NCBI GenBank assembly: GCA_034769895.1
Contig: CM068372.1
Span: 378,779,910 to 378,843,909, forward strand
Length of the DNA stretch: 64,000 bases
Reading direction: 5' to 3'
Origin: Magicicada septendecula
Taxonomy: Eukaryota; Arthropoda; Insecta; Hemiptera; Cicadidae
How positions within the stretch are numbered: the stretch's first letter is position 1; the number at the start of each line of letters is the position of its first letter. The notes beneath the pieces are model-generated. The model was not told where the DNA came from. It did not search any database and saw nothing but the letters and a program-made list of their open reading frames with translations. Below, piece after piece: positions 1-11,467 of this stretch. The position numbers and the translations under genes were made by a program.

Positions 1-149
1 TCAAACCCGGTAACCCCCTCTTGCGTACGCCTCTGTTTGACTCAATAAAACTATATATATAAAAATGGGGTTGTTCGGATGAGGAGACGAATAGTTTACC
101 GACAATGTTTTGTGTTTTAACAAGAGTAAAATACTTAATTTTGATAAAT

Positions 150-900
150 AAGTACCCCGAAAATGAAGTCATATTAATCCGCTGTAAAATGGTAAATGAG
201 ATATCTATAAATGTTGAGGGTAGTTGAAGGGGAGGGGATGATTTTTTGAAAATTGCTGTGCTGAAATCAAGTGAAGTACGAGTATTTTATTTTGAAGTAT
301 AAGCTACTTTAGGAATTACATATGATAAAACTATTACTCTATGAAAGAGTAAATATCATTAATGGTGGGGATCAGTTGAAGAAGAGGGATCATTATCTGG
401 GTAGTTCAGTTTCTTTATAAGAATGAAGTACCTAATTTTTATAAATAAAGTGACTCAAAAATAACATTATATTGAACGGTTACTCCACAATAATAAAAAT
501 TTACAGGCATTGCACAAATTTTCAATAAATCTAAAAAAAAATATATATTTATGTTCATTCACCAATCAATGAATTGATTCTTCATTTACCAATGTACAGA
601 TTATAAGTTAAATGTAGTCGCATTCATAAGCGAAGTTTTATATGTGTACTACGTTATTGACAACAAAGAAGTAGTTTCTATGGAACTCACCGGTTCCCAT
701 TTCGATCACGCACCAGCGGTCGTTTTCAAATGTGCGACCCATCCTTATAAACATTTTCAATGTTAAAATAACATTATATTAAACGATTACTCCACAATAA
801 TAAAAATATCTATAAATAGTGAAAATAATTTGAGGGTGGGTGATATTGTTTTAGAAATTATCGAACCGAATTCAAGTAAATAATTTCAAATATAAATCTC
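150..900. repeat. Three diverged copies of an AT-rich repeat
   Basis: Units near 160-300, 345-510 and 765-900 share the run ATAACATTATATT followed by A/G-ACGRTTACTCCACAATAATAAAAAT, the phrase ATCTATAAATRGTGA and a 'TTGAGGGT..G' block. No reading frame crosses them. They may be decayed tandem copies of one non-coding element. The rest of 1-900 is AT-rich with nothing recognisable. Confidence 0.45.
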
Positions 901-984
901 AGAACATGGATGTCATGTGTGGTTCTCCATACCGATATTTTTTTAAAACACTGTGGAGTCGATGGAATGGTTCTGACTGCCACT

Positions 985-1205
985 TATGCGTATTACGTTG
1001 TGGGCCGTACGTCGTTTTCCCTCGACGAGACGCGTCACAGTCGGATGTCATTTGTCATACGCGCGCGCCATCGTTAGGGCTGATGACGTCGTTAGCAGGC
1101 GTTCCCAGCTGACTGAGCTCGCGTTACCGCTGTGGAGATTATTATCTATCGATATGTTTGTAATCGCATGTATCTCTGACGACATTTATCGGGCTGTATT
1201 CTGAG
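985..1205 (+). repeat. Dispersed repeat, copy 1
   Basis: This stretch matches 10835-11010 in order: a GTCGGTTGTCATTTGTCAT-like block, a CGTCGTTAGGG block, GACATCGTTAGCAG, then GTTACCGCTG. The short forward frames here are not supported by any family resemblance. The repeat type is not recognised; it could be a SINE or part of an LTR. Confidence 0.5.
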
Positions 1206-1261
1206 CTAAATGTAGTATATTAGTAGTGGAGTTTTATTCAAACATTGTAGCTGTAAAATTC

Positions 1262-1410
1262 TGTCCGAGGCTTTCACGGCCGGCTTCAGCGTTATTAGAA
1301 CTTCGGGTCGCCGGGCTGTAAAGCCGTGGTCTAAAGTTGTTACGTGCAAACGTTTCGGCCGTGCCTTCGTCGGCCATCTTCGGTGCAGAAGGCTGCAACA
1401 CAATGACTCG
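1262..1410 (+). repeat. Foldback-type MITE fragment (GGCTTTCACGGCCGG family)
   Basis: It begins with GGCTTTCACGGCCGG, then has CGGGCTGTAAAGCCGTGGTC, AAACGTTTCGGCC and a GCCATCTTC block. The same ordered blocks occur at 9135-9320, 13468-13690 and 18714-19441. It is non-coding; this copy shows only one end. Confidence 0.55.
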
Positions 1411-2289
1411 GGCTTCGCAGTCAGTGACTACTGAACTGTGTGGTTAACGTTAGTGGCTGTGAGTAGCACACCCATATTTATAAACTTGTGGAGTCCGCAC
1501 GAAGGTGCTGTCTGAAACCACCAGCCAATCAGAATAAAGGCAAATTTTGATTGGTTCGCTACAACTCGCGTCCAAATAGCACTCAATGAGAGGATCTCAC
1601 CCCGCCGATTCATTGCAATAGATGCATGTTTCTGAATCTGGAAATACTCCATATGGAGGCGAGACAAATACGCACTTACCGACGACAGAAGCCTCGTCTC
1701 TTCAAAGTGTATGCGATGGTCCGCGTTACCGCTACCGTCGTTTGAGGCAATCGGAAAAGCCTGCTATAGCAGAGCACGCACTTTCATGTTCACTATTCAG
1801 AACGCCTTTATCAGTGTTGTATTCGTTTATGAAACCTACGTAATCAAAGATATATTACAGAGGTTGGTGTAGACTTATTTTTCCTTACCGTAATAGGAGA
1901 TATTCTGTTTGACTGCTCTCGTTAAAACTAAAACATGAAGTAAAATTTGGGACGACTTAAGCTAGTGTATATAGTATTTAAAGATTTCTTTAAGACGTGC
2001 AATGTGTTCCGCAATACGAGACGACTCAGCGTAAACTGAAAGTCAGGTTTGTACGGTCTAGTAGTGGGTAAGTGAGTGAGGTAATAGTGTCCCGTTTGCA
2101 AGTAGCAGCTTACGGAAATTGCTTGGTGCCAACTAGGTCATGCATATTAAGCAGTCTCTCTCGCAGTAAACTGGAATACCACAAACTACCTCCGGACTAT
2201 CGATCAGCAGTACAAAATTACTCTTTAGAATCACAACAGTATACAGCAATTTTCTCAATACCATTATGTATACATTTGAATTTGAATTT
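1411..2289. other. No recognisable feature
   Basis: Both strands were read. Only short frames without family resemblance are present, and no repeat or RNA gene was seen. Confidence 0.5.
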
Positions 2290-2430
2290 AACTGACAGAC
2301 TTTTGCCGACGTCTTCATCATCATCATTACCACTCCAAGGCTAGGCCTTAGACCTGTTCCGGAAGCTGTCTCCTCCTCGGTCTACCGATATCTGCCTTTT
2401 CAGTAGCCCAGTAGCTGAAACTTGGATTCA
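2290..2430 (-). mobile_element. LINE 3' end (RTE-like), antisense
   Basis: Read on the minus strand, this ends in a GRPRRR-type C-terminus, then CTTGGAGTGGT and a short (GAT)n tail. It is nearly the same as the 3' end of the plus-strand LINE at 7780-7890. It abuts, and probably cut, the mariner remnant that follows. Confidence 0.6.
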
Positions 2431-3052
2431 CCCCCCCCCCACACACACCAGACTCCAAAGCAGTGGACAGAAGCTGGTTGTTCAGCGCCAAAAAAGGTAA
2501 AGTCATTTCTATCAGCAGGAAAAGTCATGACATCAGTAATTTTGAAATCTAAAAGTGTTTTGTACATTGATTACCTTGAAAAGGATACAAGAATGACCGA
2601 GAAATATTATTCCAACTTTCTTTCGAAACTAGACGAAAAAATTCGTGAAAAAAGACCAATTTTTCAGAATAAAAAAAATCATTTTTCACCAAAACAACGC
2701 ACGTGCCTAAAAAAGTGTTTTGGCAATGAGAAAATTAAGAGATTTCCGCAATAAATTGTTGGAACATTTCCCCAGATTTGTCTCTCTCATACGTCCATCT
2801 TTTCCCAAAACTCAAATTCTTTCTTGATGGTCAGCGTTTTTTATCGGTTCAAGAGGTGATTTCAGCTGTAGAGTGGTATTTTGGAGACCTTACAGAAAAC
2901 CACTTCAGGGAAGGGAGAGTGGTATTGAAACTTTGCTGGAATAAATGTGTTACGCTAAAAGGACATTATGTTGATAAATAAAAATATTTTTGAAATTATA
3001 AATTTGTTTTCTTTTCATTGTTAGGCTGAGGACTTTTCAGACCGCCCTCGTA
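2431..3052 (+). pseudogene. mariner transposase remnant with 3' terminal repeat
   Basis: The frame at 2422-2754 reads like the middle of a mariner transposase: QWTEAGCSAPKK, a tract ending VLYIDYL that holds the second catalytic Asp, and LDEKIREKRP. The frame at 2778-2981 is the C-terminus: HLFPKLKFFLDGQRF and HFREGRVV...WNKCVTLKGHYV. Frameshifts separate the two, so it cannot be active. The right terminal repeat GACTTTTCAGACCGCCCTCG ends at 3052, followed by TG; TA is the expected mariner target. The N-terminal half and left repeat are missing, apparently because of the LINE fragment next to it. This is a dead, fairly old copy. Confidence 0.8.
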
Positions 3053-3789
3053 TGTATGTATAAGCTGCCAAACACGGAGTAAACTATAAGATAACGCGAG
3101 GTAAGACGGTTTAGCGTCTTGAGCTAAACATTTACGGGGTGTAAAGCATTACGCGTATCGGCCCGAAGTGACGGTCCCCGTTATGTTAGTGTAAATCACG
3201 ACTTTAATAGACAAGAGAACGTGTTTGACACTGAAGTTAATGGCTTGTGTCGAGGGGCTCTCATTATGTCAGCGGTGTTCACATTAACCCCAAAGCGAGT
3301 TTATGACGACGCTCTCGGCTATATTGTCATCTCCTACCCCCTTCTTTGCGCACCATGTTTATAAGTTTATTCACTACATGCAAATTTATAAAATGTGTCT
3401 TACAACTTACAGAATAAATGGTTTAACTGTAAACTTTAGCTTCTGAATATATGGGAAGAATATATACTGCATATCTCTGATGGAGGGAATAAAGTATGAC
3501 TGGGTGTGTTTGTGTTAGTAACGTTAGTCTGTCAAGGCCAATGATTCATGATTAAATACGTTGTAATTTTACTGCAGTCTGGTATTCACCATTGAAGATG
3601 ATAACAAAATTTGTCACGAAATTGGTTCTGTGTGTACAACTTAGTACTTTTCAAGTAGCTGTGTCGTAGTAACATTAAATATACGAATTTGTAAACTATC
3701 GTTTAGGATTAGTGTACTTTTAGTCACTTTCAGTTAGTTAGTAAATTATCCTCTCAATTGTTTATTTGTGGTTGTCTCTTCATAATGTA
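3053..3789. other. No recognisable feature
   Basis: Non-coding sequence with no long frame and no clear repeat boundary. Confidence 0.5.
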
Positions 3790-4380
3790 TCTTCAAGGGC
3801 CATGGAAAGAAAAAGAGGCGAAAATGTTGTTCACTGCGAAGGTTGCGAAATAATTAGTAATGTAATTGAAAAATGTGATAAAGGAAAACAACAAAACTGA
3901 CTGACATACCCACTGAATCAAGCAACAAAACGAGATGCGTATTACTGTAATAAATCGGAAGGATTCGTTAAATACTTGAGAAAGCAAAGAAATGCAGTCC
4001 AGAAGGAAAACTCTCCGCACCGACAAAAAACGTAAAACATGTGAGAAAAGGAAACTTTCTTCATGATTTCGATAAGTATGTAGTAAGAAATATTGTTCAT
4101 GATTTTTATAAAAATGAAAACGTTGTGCCCACTGTTAAAAAGCTCCTACTTATCGTGAAAGAAAGAATCCATTTCTCATGGGGAGATAAATCATTAAAGC
4201 GAATGTTAAAAGTATAGGATTCAAGTAGAAGAAATGTAGAAGTAAAAGAAAGTGTTAATTGAAAACCAGAAATTGTAATGATGCGTCACAAGTACCTTGC
4301 GCAAATTAAAATTTTTCGTAAATCTGGGAGAAACATATCTTTTTTAGATGAAAGGAAAGTGAGCGTTGAGTGAGTTTTGA
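3790..4380 (+). pseudogene. IS630/Tc1-type transposase remnant, N-terminal part
   Basis: A broken frame starting near 3801 (MERKRGENVV) is followed by segments reading DFDKYVVRNIVHDFY, VPTVKKLLLIVKERI and KSIGFK-like text, and ends close to a first-Asp block (SFLDE). The layout matches residues ~90-195 of the better preserved transposase at 14563-15965 (DDFDKGVIRRRVRNFY, LPTVKKLLEKL), so it belongs to the same broad group but not the same subfamily. Several stops and frameshifts are present, and the second Asp and the Glu are not found. It is an old, partial copy. Confidence 0.6.
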
Positions 4381-4660
4381 TAATATAATGTGAATTGCTA
4401 TTTCTCAGTAATCGTTGTTTTTTTACACCACAGCATGTGCGGCTCTCTCTCTAAGTAACATTCCTCTCAGAGACATAGATTTAAGGCTAAAGCAGTATTT
4501 GGAGCTGTATCCTTTTGCATCGCTTTCATAATACGGCTAACGTGTAATAAGAGGTGAAGGATATAATACGTCCCGGAGTGTTTCTTGCACGCTGTGATAG
4601 ATCTGGTAGGGAAGTTTAAGAAGGCTAATAGAATAACCTGGTTCACAACACTTGGCATAA

Positions 4661-5300
4661 CTTACTTACTTACTTACAGCGGCGCGACAACCCATTACTG
4701 AGTCAAGGCTTCCTTTACCGGCCTCCGCCAGTAGTCCCGGTCAAGTGCAGCTGCTCTCCAGTTTCGGGTCCCAAGGATATGGCGCGCATCATAATTTACA
4801 CCGTCTTCCCAACGTAGTTTGGGTCTACCAAGTCTCTCGCCTTTCTGGTTATTTCATTCTCCCCCATTCTGATCACATGTCCAGCCCACCTGAGTCTACC
4901 AAGTTTTATAACTTTCACAATATATTGTTCGTTCAGAAGAGTGTTCAGTTCTTGGTTGGTCCTTTTCGTCCATTCACCTCCCACAAATATTGGACCAAAA
5001 ATGCTGCGGAGGATTTTGCGTTTATGAACCACCAGGCTTGACTCAGTCTTTTTAGAAATGGTCCAGGTCTCGGAACCATAGGTAAGAACTGGGGGGATCA
5101 GTGTTTTATACAGAAACAGCTTGATGCTTCTGGCAATTGTTCTGCCCTGGAAAAGGAGTCTGAGACCAAAGAGGCACCTACTAGCTGAGGTGATTCTTTG
5201 CTTTATTTCTTCTGTCGTTTCCCCATCGGACTTCACTTGGGATCCTAAATAAAAAAGCTGTTGACTTTTTTGAAAGCATAGATGCCAATTCGGCATAACA
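4661..5300 (-). mobile_element. LINE 3' end (RTE-like RT C-terminus) with (TAAG)n tail
   Basis: The minus-strand frame 5296-4796 reads SDGETTEEIKQRI, LYKTLIPPVLTYGSETW and GRLRWAGHVIRMGENE, the typical region after the RT core in insect RTE-like LINEs. It then breaks and continues in another frame with YDARHILG...DRD to about 4680. The 3' end is a short (TAAG)n tail at 4661-4677. It is closely related to the plus-strand copies at 16816-17525 and 18918-19360. It is 5' truncated and frameshifted, so inactive. Confidence 0.8.
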
Positions 5301-5314
5301 AATATCTCAAACAG

Positions 5315-5500
5315 GACACGGAGGTCTTATTCTTCTCCTTAACCCAGAGTTTGGTGGTCTTGCAATTTCATCCCATACCTTTACGTTTTCCCTTTTATTT
5401 CATCCATGTACACCTACCTGGACCTTTCCTTTCCTCTACGGCCTTTGGTCATTACTGAGTCGTAAGGTTTGTATGGCATAGCAACGCATTTCTTCGTTTG
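5315..5500 (-). mobile_element. LINE C-terminal scrap
   Basis: On the minus strand a short broken frame reads KGRRGKERSR..DEIKGKT, resembling the 'GRPRKRWxDEI' C-terminus of LINE ORF2. It lies between two other LINE 3' ends on the same strand. Confidence 0.4.
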
Positions 5501-5544
5501 TATGAATTACTTCTGAGATGTTTGAAATTACTCAATTTTGCTCG

Positions 5545-5930
5545 TGTTAATAGTCGTCGTCATCCTTTACGGCTTAGGCTAGTAGCCTGTTCGAGTCTCA
5601 ATGGAAGTCATCCAACCATCGCTTACGGGGTCTTCCCACACTTCTCTTTCCTCTTGGATGATAGTCAAGGGCTCTTCTTGAAAATCTAGTTGCATCCATT
5701 CTGTCTACAAATAACCGCCACTCCGTTTTGTACCGGGAGATTTTCTCACTATGCCAAGCTCCATTATAATATAATCAATCCTGATAAGATCTCTCCTGGT
5801 ACAACCCGTTACAGCCCTGAAAACCCTCATTTCCACTCCTTGTATTCTAGATATATCTTTGGGGTTTTTAATCCAAGTCTCACTATCATACAGTAGTTGA
5901 AGTATGGTTATTATATTATAATATTTCAAT
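5545..5930 (-). mobile_element. LINE 3' end (second RTE-like family)
   Basis: The minus frame 5929-5705 reads LLYDSETWIKNPKD, RIQGVEMRVFRAVTGCTRRD. It continues in another frame as GKRSVGRPRKRWLDDF and ends in a degenerate GAC/GAT-rich tail near 5545. This is the usual ORF2 C-terminus. It is 5' truncated and frameshifted. Confidence 0.65.
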
Positions 5931-5939
5931 TGCGTCTCT

Positions 5940-6668
5940 TTCCTTGTTTTATTCTTTAAGTGTTTAATGATACATGACTTATTTTAATAGTACGGATAAA
6001 AAGATTTGTAACTTTACAGCCGCCTAGTCTTCCCATATCTAATTTTGATTGTCCCAGCTGTTTTATTTCAATGGCACATACCAGCCACATGGGAGAAATG
6101 AGGCAGCTCGAAGAGGTGAAAAAAAAACTAACAGCAGAACCACCAGGAGTGAGGTTATTACAGAAGGAGGGTAGGGAGACCATCGAGAGAGAAGAAGTAA
6201 TGACGATTTCATAGACAGTTTGGGAAGTGGACACTATTTAAAACTGGACATTAAAGTAAGAGAAGAATGGAATGCTCATATTGAGACAAACATAATAATA
6301 AAACTCTGCAGGGACAAGAAACGAGGAGGTCAGGTTATAGAAGAGTTATGCGATCCAGAAAATTGTGGAACAAAATCTTTCAGCTGGTTTAACAACCCGT
6401 AGGGTTATATTCGGGGAAGATGAGGATCAGAAAAACAATGCGAATTTAGTAAAGGGACGGATCCAGGGAAGAGTTGGACCCATAGAGGAGACATATGTAG
6501 CTCGACCATTCTTTAAAGGCTTAAAGTATAAACGATAGGAACAAGTGAATATTGAAACATAGTTTGTTATTATCAACAGAATAGGTTTATAGACATTCAA
6601 GTATAGAATAGCCGTCAGATCCCAGAGTTGATTGTCGCTTTTGGCTTTATAATGTCTTTATAAAATAT
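5940..6668 (+). other. Unassigned region with broken plus-strand frames
   Basis: From about 6070 to 6540 short overlapping frames are purine-rich and protein-like (for example MGEMRQLEEVKKKL and GRIQGRVGPIEETYV), but they break repeatedly. I cannot name a family; a decayed LINE ORF is the most likely source. The last 130 bases before the LTR are AT-rich and empty. Confidence 0.3.
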
Positions 6669-7150
6669 TGTTACGACGTATCACTGATCGATCGTGGAAA
6701 ACTAAATATAGACACCAAAGAAGTCACTAATTATCAGCCTTAATTAATCACAAACAATAGTTTGTAATCAACAAGTTATTTAACAAAATTATACTCGTAC
6801 AATAATTTAAGTTAAATTTGTCTACACCCAGTAATAATGTCAACTATTAGAGTTCCATACTAACACAATAACACAGTAATCACTTCTCACAATACTTCGA
6901 CTACCACTCGATCCGCGCTAAATAAATCGCTCTCTGTAAACTGACTGACAAAGCGTGGTGCTCTTGCACAGGTGTTCGAGAACAACTTTCCATCTTTACT
7001 ACACCTGCCAGTATAACGGGTATTTCAAGTGCTTTCCGGAGCACACTGGAACGTACTTGAGTGCGGCCTTGACTGATACTACACCTGCTCGACTATCGGA
7101 GGGACGGTTGGAGGACGCTCTCGGCTGTTCGATAGGGTTCCATCGTTACA
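6669..7150 (-). mobile_element. Solo LTR (TGTTACG family), fossil
   Basis: 482 bp from TGTTACGACG to ATCGTTACA, flanked on both sides by ATAT (6665-6668 and 7151-7154), a 4-bp target duplication. Family copies are also at 11076, 12640, 17542, 21417, 23122, 50900 and 56832. Orientation follows the TATA-to-TCAGT direction seen in the better copies. No internal retroelement genes lie beside it, so it looks like a solo LTR of a Ty3-like element. Confidence 0.7.
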
Positions 7151-7339
7151 ATATCACTTTGTGTGTAATAGATAATTTAGAAATGAGATTTATGCGCCAG
7201 TATACATTTTTTATTGTGCGAGGTCACGATATAGCGTCTTGGTCGTGTGTGCTTTATCTACGTTAAGCGTTTATGAAGCTCAATTCCGAGGCACAGCATC
7301 CATTCATCAAGACCACCGCGGTCACAGGTAAATCTAAGG

Positions 7340-7890
7340 GAAACAGGTATGTGCATTGACGTGAAAGTACTTCTCTTGATGATAAATTTAATGCGAATTG
7401 ATGTAAAGGTGATTGGGATAGTAAGGTAGCAAAATTTAGACGCATTTGTAGAACGGTTCATAGGTACCTGAAAAATAAAACACGGGAGGATATCCGAATG
7501 CAATTTTATAAAACTGTGGCTGTCCCCACATTCCTGTATGCTAGTGAGACATGTACTCTTGGTAAAAGGGACGTGCAAAGGATTCAGGCAGCCGAAACGA
7601 AATTTTTAAGAGGGGCGCAAGGTTGTTCTCTTTCGGATCGGAGAAGGAACGAGGATATTAGACGCGATTTAAACCTTGTATCATTGCACCAGAAGATTGA
7701 AGACCACAGAAGGAGATGGTGTGAACACTTGAATCTCATGCCTGATATCCGTCTACCTGTGGCTGGCTTGGGTTGTCACCCTACTGGGAAGAGAGATGTC
7801 GGTAGACCGAGGAGGAGATGGGTTCCGGAACAAGCCTAAGGTCTATTCCTTGGAGTGGTGATGATAAAGATGATGATGATGATGATTGAT
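7340..7890 (+). mobile_element. LINE 3' end (RTE-like) with (GAT)n tail
   Basis: The plus frame at 7498-7839 reads MQFYKTVAVPTFLYASETCT, VQRIQAAETKFLRGAQGC and DVGRPRRRW, then stops. Upstream, in a neighbouring frame from about 7370, KFRRICRTVHRYLKNKTRED fits the preceding segment of the same protein. The 3' end is CTTGGAGTGGT followed by (GAT)n at 7857-7888. It is a 5'-truncated copy of the family also seen at 2290-2430. Confidence 0.75.
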
Positions 7891-9134
7891 GTAAAGGTCT
7901 AGGTTTTAATAAGCCAGCCGTGTTTATTAATTCCGTGTTCTTGATAACGTGTTGTTTTGGCTTTCGGAGCGTCGATACCATTATGAAACCACCAAGATGA
8001 CAACCGATCTGTTTGTGGAACTCTTGGCTTATATTATCCACCATGCAGACACGCAATTTAGCAAGACGGTTAAGTGTTTTGTTTACGACAGTTTGACCCA
8101 GTCGCATAGACGACACCGGCGTCTCCTTGTCTGACTTCTGTTTATCGTCAGCGTCGCCTAACGGAAACCAATCTGTTACACTCCGGTGTCTCGATAGTCA
8201 GTCTGATGTGAAAGCCTTATCCTCTCTCCCTTCGATTATTATTGTACAGACTATGTACGTGTGGGTGAGTGTATGTGCCATTAAAATAAGCTTTTTTGTC
8301 GCTCAGGATTTCCTGAACTCAGGAATTCTTATGGAAGATTTGATGTAACTTGAGACACGTTAAGTGACATTCACTTCTTTGACACTGTTCGGTGCATTGC
8401 TATCTTTTAGTACGCAGATTTAATTGGATACTGGAGAAATCAAGCATCATAATCGCAACTTAATTGTTTAATAAAAATTGTTACAACAGCTGGGAGCAAA
8501 AATAAGACAATTATTATTTAGAATCATAATATGTTTTGCCGCGTTTTACTTTTAATTAGAGTCAGTTTTTAAAAAATCGTGTTTCTTATTAACTACCGTT
8601 ATTTACAAAAATTGTTCAGAATAAAATTCTTTACAAATCTCTTTCAAAACTTTTCTTTGTGTCTTAGCAATGAAACAAAACAGTAATCGCACACTGAAGC
8701 TAAAAAATTACGTTTTTCGATTCAAACTTTGTTTTGCACTTTGCAGCCTTGCAGTTTTCTTAAAAGCTGCCAAGTACATACGTCTGAGACGCTGTCGTTT
8801 TAATATATCAGTTTAAAATCTACAGAAAAAGAATTTTTTTCTTAATTGTGTTTCAGGAATTTTCCTTACCTTTAAACAATAAATGTGGATAATGTACGAT
8901 TTACCTGTCTGTAACACACGAACAAAACATTTCTGGGCGTGGATTTATACGGATTTTTCAAATTTCATCATGTATTTTTAAAATGATTTCCTGAGTTAGT
9001 GTCCTTTCTTCCCAGAACACTCAGTATTTACTTAACAAATGAAATCGCTATCCTCTTATTATGATTAGAAACATGTTGGTATTGTAAAAAAAAAAAAATA
9101 TATATATATAACTAAACATAGAAGTTATTTAAAT
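7891..9134. other. No recognisable feature
   Basis: AT-rich. The short frames near 7949-8348 have no family resemblance. An A-run followed by (TA)n sits at 9087-9110. Confidence 0.5.
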
Positions 9135-9320
9135 TATTATCCGGGCTGTAAGGCTGTGGTCTTCTAAAATTTTCATGCCGATTGATGTTTGTTATTATAA
9201 TCAGACGTTTCGGCCTCAGCTCTGGATGCCATCTTCAGTGAGAGGTACACGAAACCAATGACAAGATGTGCGTCAGTAAACCATAATACTGTCTGAAGCA
9301 CATCTTGTCAGTCGTTTCGT
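9135..9320 (+). repeat. Foldback-type MITE fragment with a hairpin
   Basis: CCGGGCTGTAAGGCTGTGGTC, then CAGACGTTTCGGCC and GCCATCTTCAGTG, in the same order as in the copies at 1262 and 18714. An imperfect hairpin follows: GTACACGAAAC..ACAAGATGTGC at 9246-9272 pairs with GCACATCTTGT..GTTTCGTATAC at 9298-9324. Confidence 0.55.
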
Positions 9321-9791
9321 ATACTTTTTATTTTAACTACATATTTTTAGAATAATTTACAAATTCCATTAACACAACCTAATATTAAAGTTGTCAACAG
9401 TTATTTCTTCATGTTGACAACATGCGACCCACCCCGTGTGTTATTTGGAATGGGATAATTGCTCTTATCTTAGTAGAAACATTCAAATATTGAACCCACA
9501 ACTGTCAGAACCACCAGCTGTACATGTAACACACACATGTATAGGACTAACGGTTGTTCACCAGATAAACGTCACTACACAACTGCTATATTGTACACGC
9601 AATGCCCTGGATCTTGTGTTGAATGTTTACGGCTGTATCGACTCAAATTTCAGTTGTTCATTCTGTACAAACGCTGCTGTAGTCTTACTATTGTCTTTAT
9701 TTTTATTTTTAAAAATTATTAAAATATTTGAAGTCGTATAAATTTTAAACGCCTCTGCAGCATTCATGATGTATTTGCCTTTCTTTACGTT
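9321..9791. other. No recognisable feature
   Basis: Two overlapping forward frames (9436-9741 and 9537-9722) show no domain or family resemblance. The composition is AT-rich. Confidence 0.45.
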
Positions 9792-10544
9792 CGAGGTTTG
9801 ATCAAAAAGTTTGTGCAATATTGCAATTTCCACCGTTACAAGTGTGCGATTAAAAAATTGTTTCTATGTGATGTTGGTACAAATGTTAGTGACAATCGCC
9901 TAAACTATTACCCCAATTTGACCATAGTTTATATTTCACAGCTAATTGAGTAAGTCGTCCTGTGGTAACTGAGATTACTGTGCGTGAAAAATCTTCAAAG
10001 ACTGCCGTAAATGAGTTGAAGATCGCGGTTGTCAGATGAAGATTATGCTTTGTGTTGCACGAAATTTCATCGCTAGACGCAGTAGTAAATAAAGAGTACT
10101 TATCGGACATTTTACGCTATTCGTATGAAGCTATTCGTAGAAAACGGCGAGATTTACGGAAGTATGAAATTGCGGTCCGATAGTGCGCCTGGACGCATGT
10201 CAAACTTGTTAAGAATTTTGCCAGGTTAGGCAAAAAAACGTCGTAATTATGACACGACAACTGCCGTATTCACAAGACGTGTCCCGAAGCGATCTTTCCT
10301 CCTCCCAGTAATGATAATTTATACGAAGGGACAACGTTGAAGACGTAAAACAAAAATCGCTAGGCGAGCTCAAGGCTGTGCCAAAAATGCATGCTTGAAA
10401 TATTTTGAAGACTGCAAAACGGCTGGCATAATCGTGTTACATTTGACTGAGACTACTTTGAAGGGGGCAGTATAAGTGTCTATGAATAAAGGTATCATTT
10501 TTTAAAATAAACAATAACTGCATGAACTTTTTGATCAAACCTCG
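9792..10544 (+). mobile_element. Degenerate mariner-like element with both terminal repeats
   Basis: Inverted ends: CGAGGTTTGATCAAAAAGTT at 9792-9811, and its reverse complement, with one mismatch, at 10525-10544. The last part, about 10310-10490, read in broken frames, gives YEGTTLKT, a 'SLAELKA'-like block, and a W-K/R-C...FEGGSISVYE end, the usual C-terminus of a mariner-clade transposase. The catalytic core is not recognisable. At 753 bp it is internally deleted and dead. Confidence 0.65.
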
Positions 10545-10834
10545 TTCATGAAAGGGTTTAAAGTTCAAATTAAAACCAGTGCAATTATGATTATTGTTAC
10601 ACTGATTTTAAACATATGACTTTAACGTTGGTTAACATAAATTGTAGATTAAATTTTTTGTGAAATTTGTCTACAAATTTCCAATTAAGCAGAGTTTGAA
10701 ATTGGAAATATGGACGTAATTGTTTTGATTATGTAAATTCAATAATATTTTCTGCAATAGATTAATGTACGAGTGTATCATTTATTTTATTATAGTATTA
10801 TAATTTGGAGTTGAGACAAAGTGTCGGTCTGACG

Positions 10835-11010
10835 TCTGCGCCCATCATTTTCCTTCGTCACGGTCGGTTGTCATTTGTCATGTGGGGCCCGTCGTTAGGG
10901 GTTATGACATCGTTAGCAGACATTCCCTGTTGAATTCATGGACGTGTTGACGTTACCGCTGCCCTGCCTGACGTTTGTGGAAATTATAATCCATCTGTAG
11001 TATTTTTGTA
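10835..11010 (+). repeat. Dispersed repeat, copy 2
   Basis: It shares ordered blocks with 985-1205 (GTCATTTGTCAT, CGTCGTTAGGG, ATCGTTAGCAG, GTTACCGCTG). It is non-coding, and 10545-10834 before it is AT-rich with nothing seen. Confidence 0.45.
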
Positions 11011-11075
11011 GCGGACTTTGCTCTTGTAGACTATATTTCTTCATTACTGAATAAATGTAAAGTTCACGAATATAT

Positions 11076-11467
11076 TGTTACGACGGTGGCACGGATTGTC
11101 ATGTTAAAACAGTGATAATCAAATGACTGAACACCAGGAGAATTGTTATCGACAACTTTGATGACAAGTTAAATATACAAAACAACTCAATAAACACTTG
11201 TCCACAATGAATAATGCTCGCAGACAACGATCACTATAATCACTTTATACTGGGACGGTCTCACGGATCGTCGTGTAGTACAATGTAAAGAAAATACAGA
11301 CACTAATGAAATCACTAATTACCAGCTTTAATGAGTCATAAATAATTTGCTTAGTTACAAGTACGCAAACAGTCTAGAGGGTACTTTCTGTACGGCCTTG
11401 ACACAGACACTGAATCTCTTCTGCTAGCCGTGTCAAGGTGAGGAGTTTAATAGCCGCACGTTACAAA
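11076..11467 (-). mobile_element. Solo LTR fragments (TGTTACG family), fossil
   Basis: TGTTACGACGG at 11076 is preceded by ATAT. A second start-like block (GGGACGGTCTCACGGATCGT) lies at about 11249, followed by the family's inner landmarks: TCACTAATTACCAGCTTTAA, TCTAGAGGGTACTT, a CTTGACACAGAC block and an end at CGTTACA (11467). It looks like a short, internally deleted LTR next to a scrap of another. Confidence 0.5.

Noticed and set aside
6669-7150. TGTTACG family as DNA transposon with 4-bp duplication (Ginger-like)
   Set aside because: The ends are imperfectly inverted over ~11 bp, which could fit, but the TATA plus TCAGT promoter and the retroelement-like ATAT choice fit solo LTRs better. 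Not excluded.
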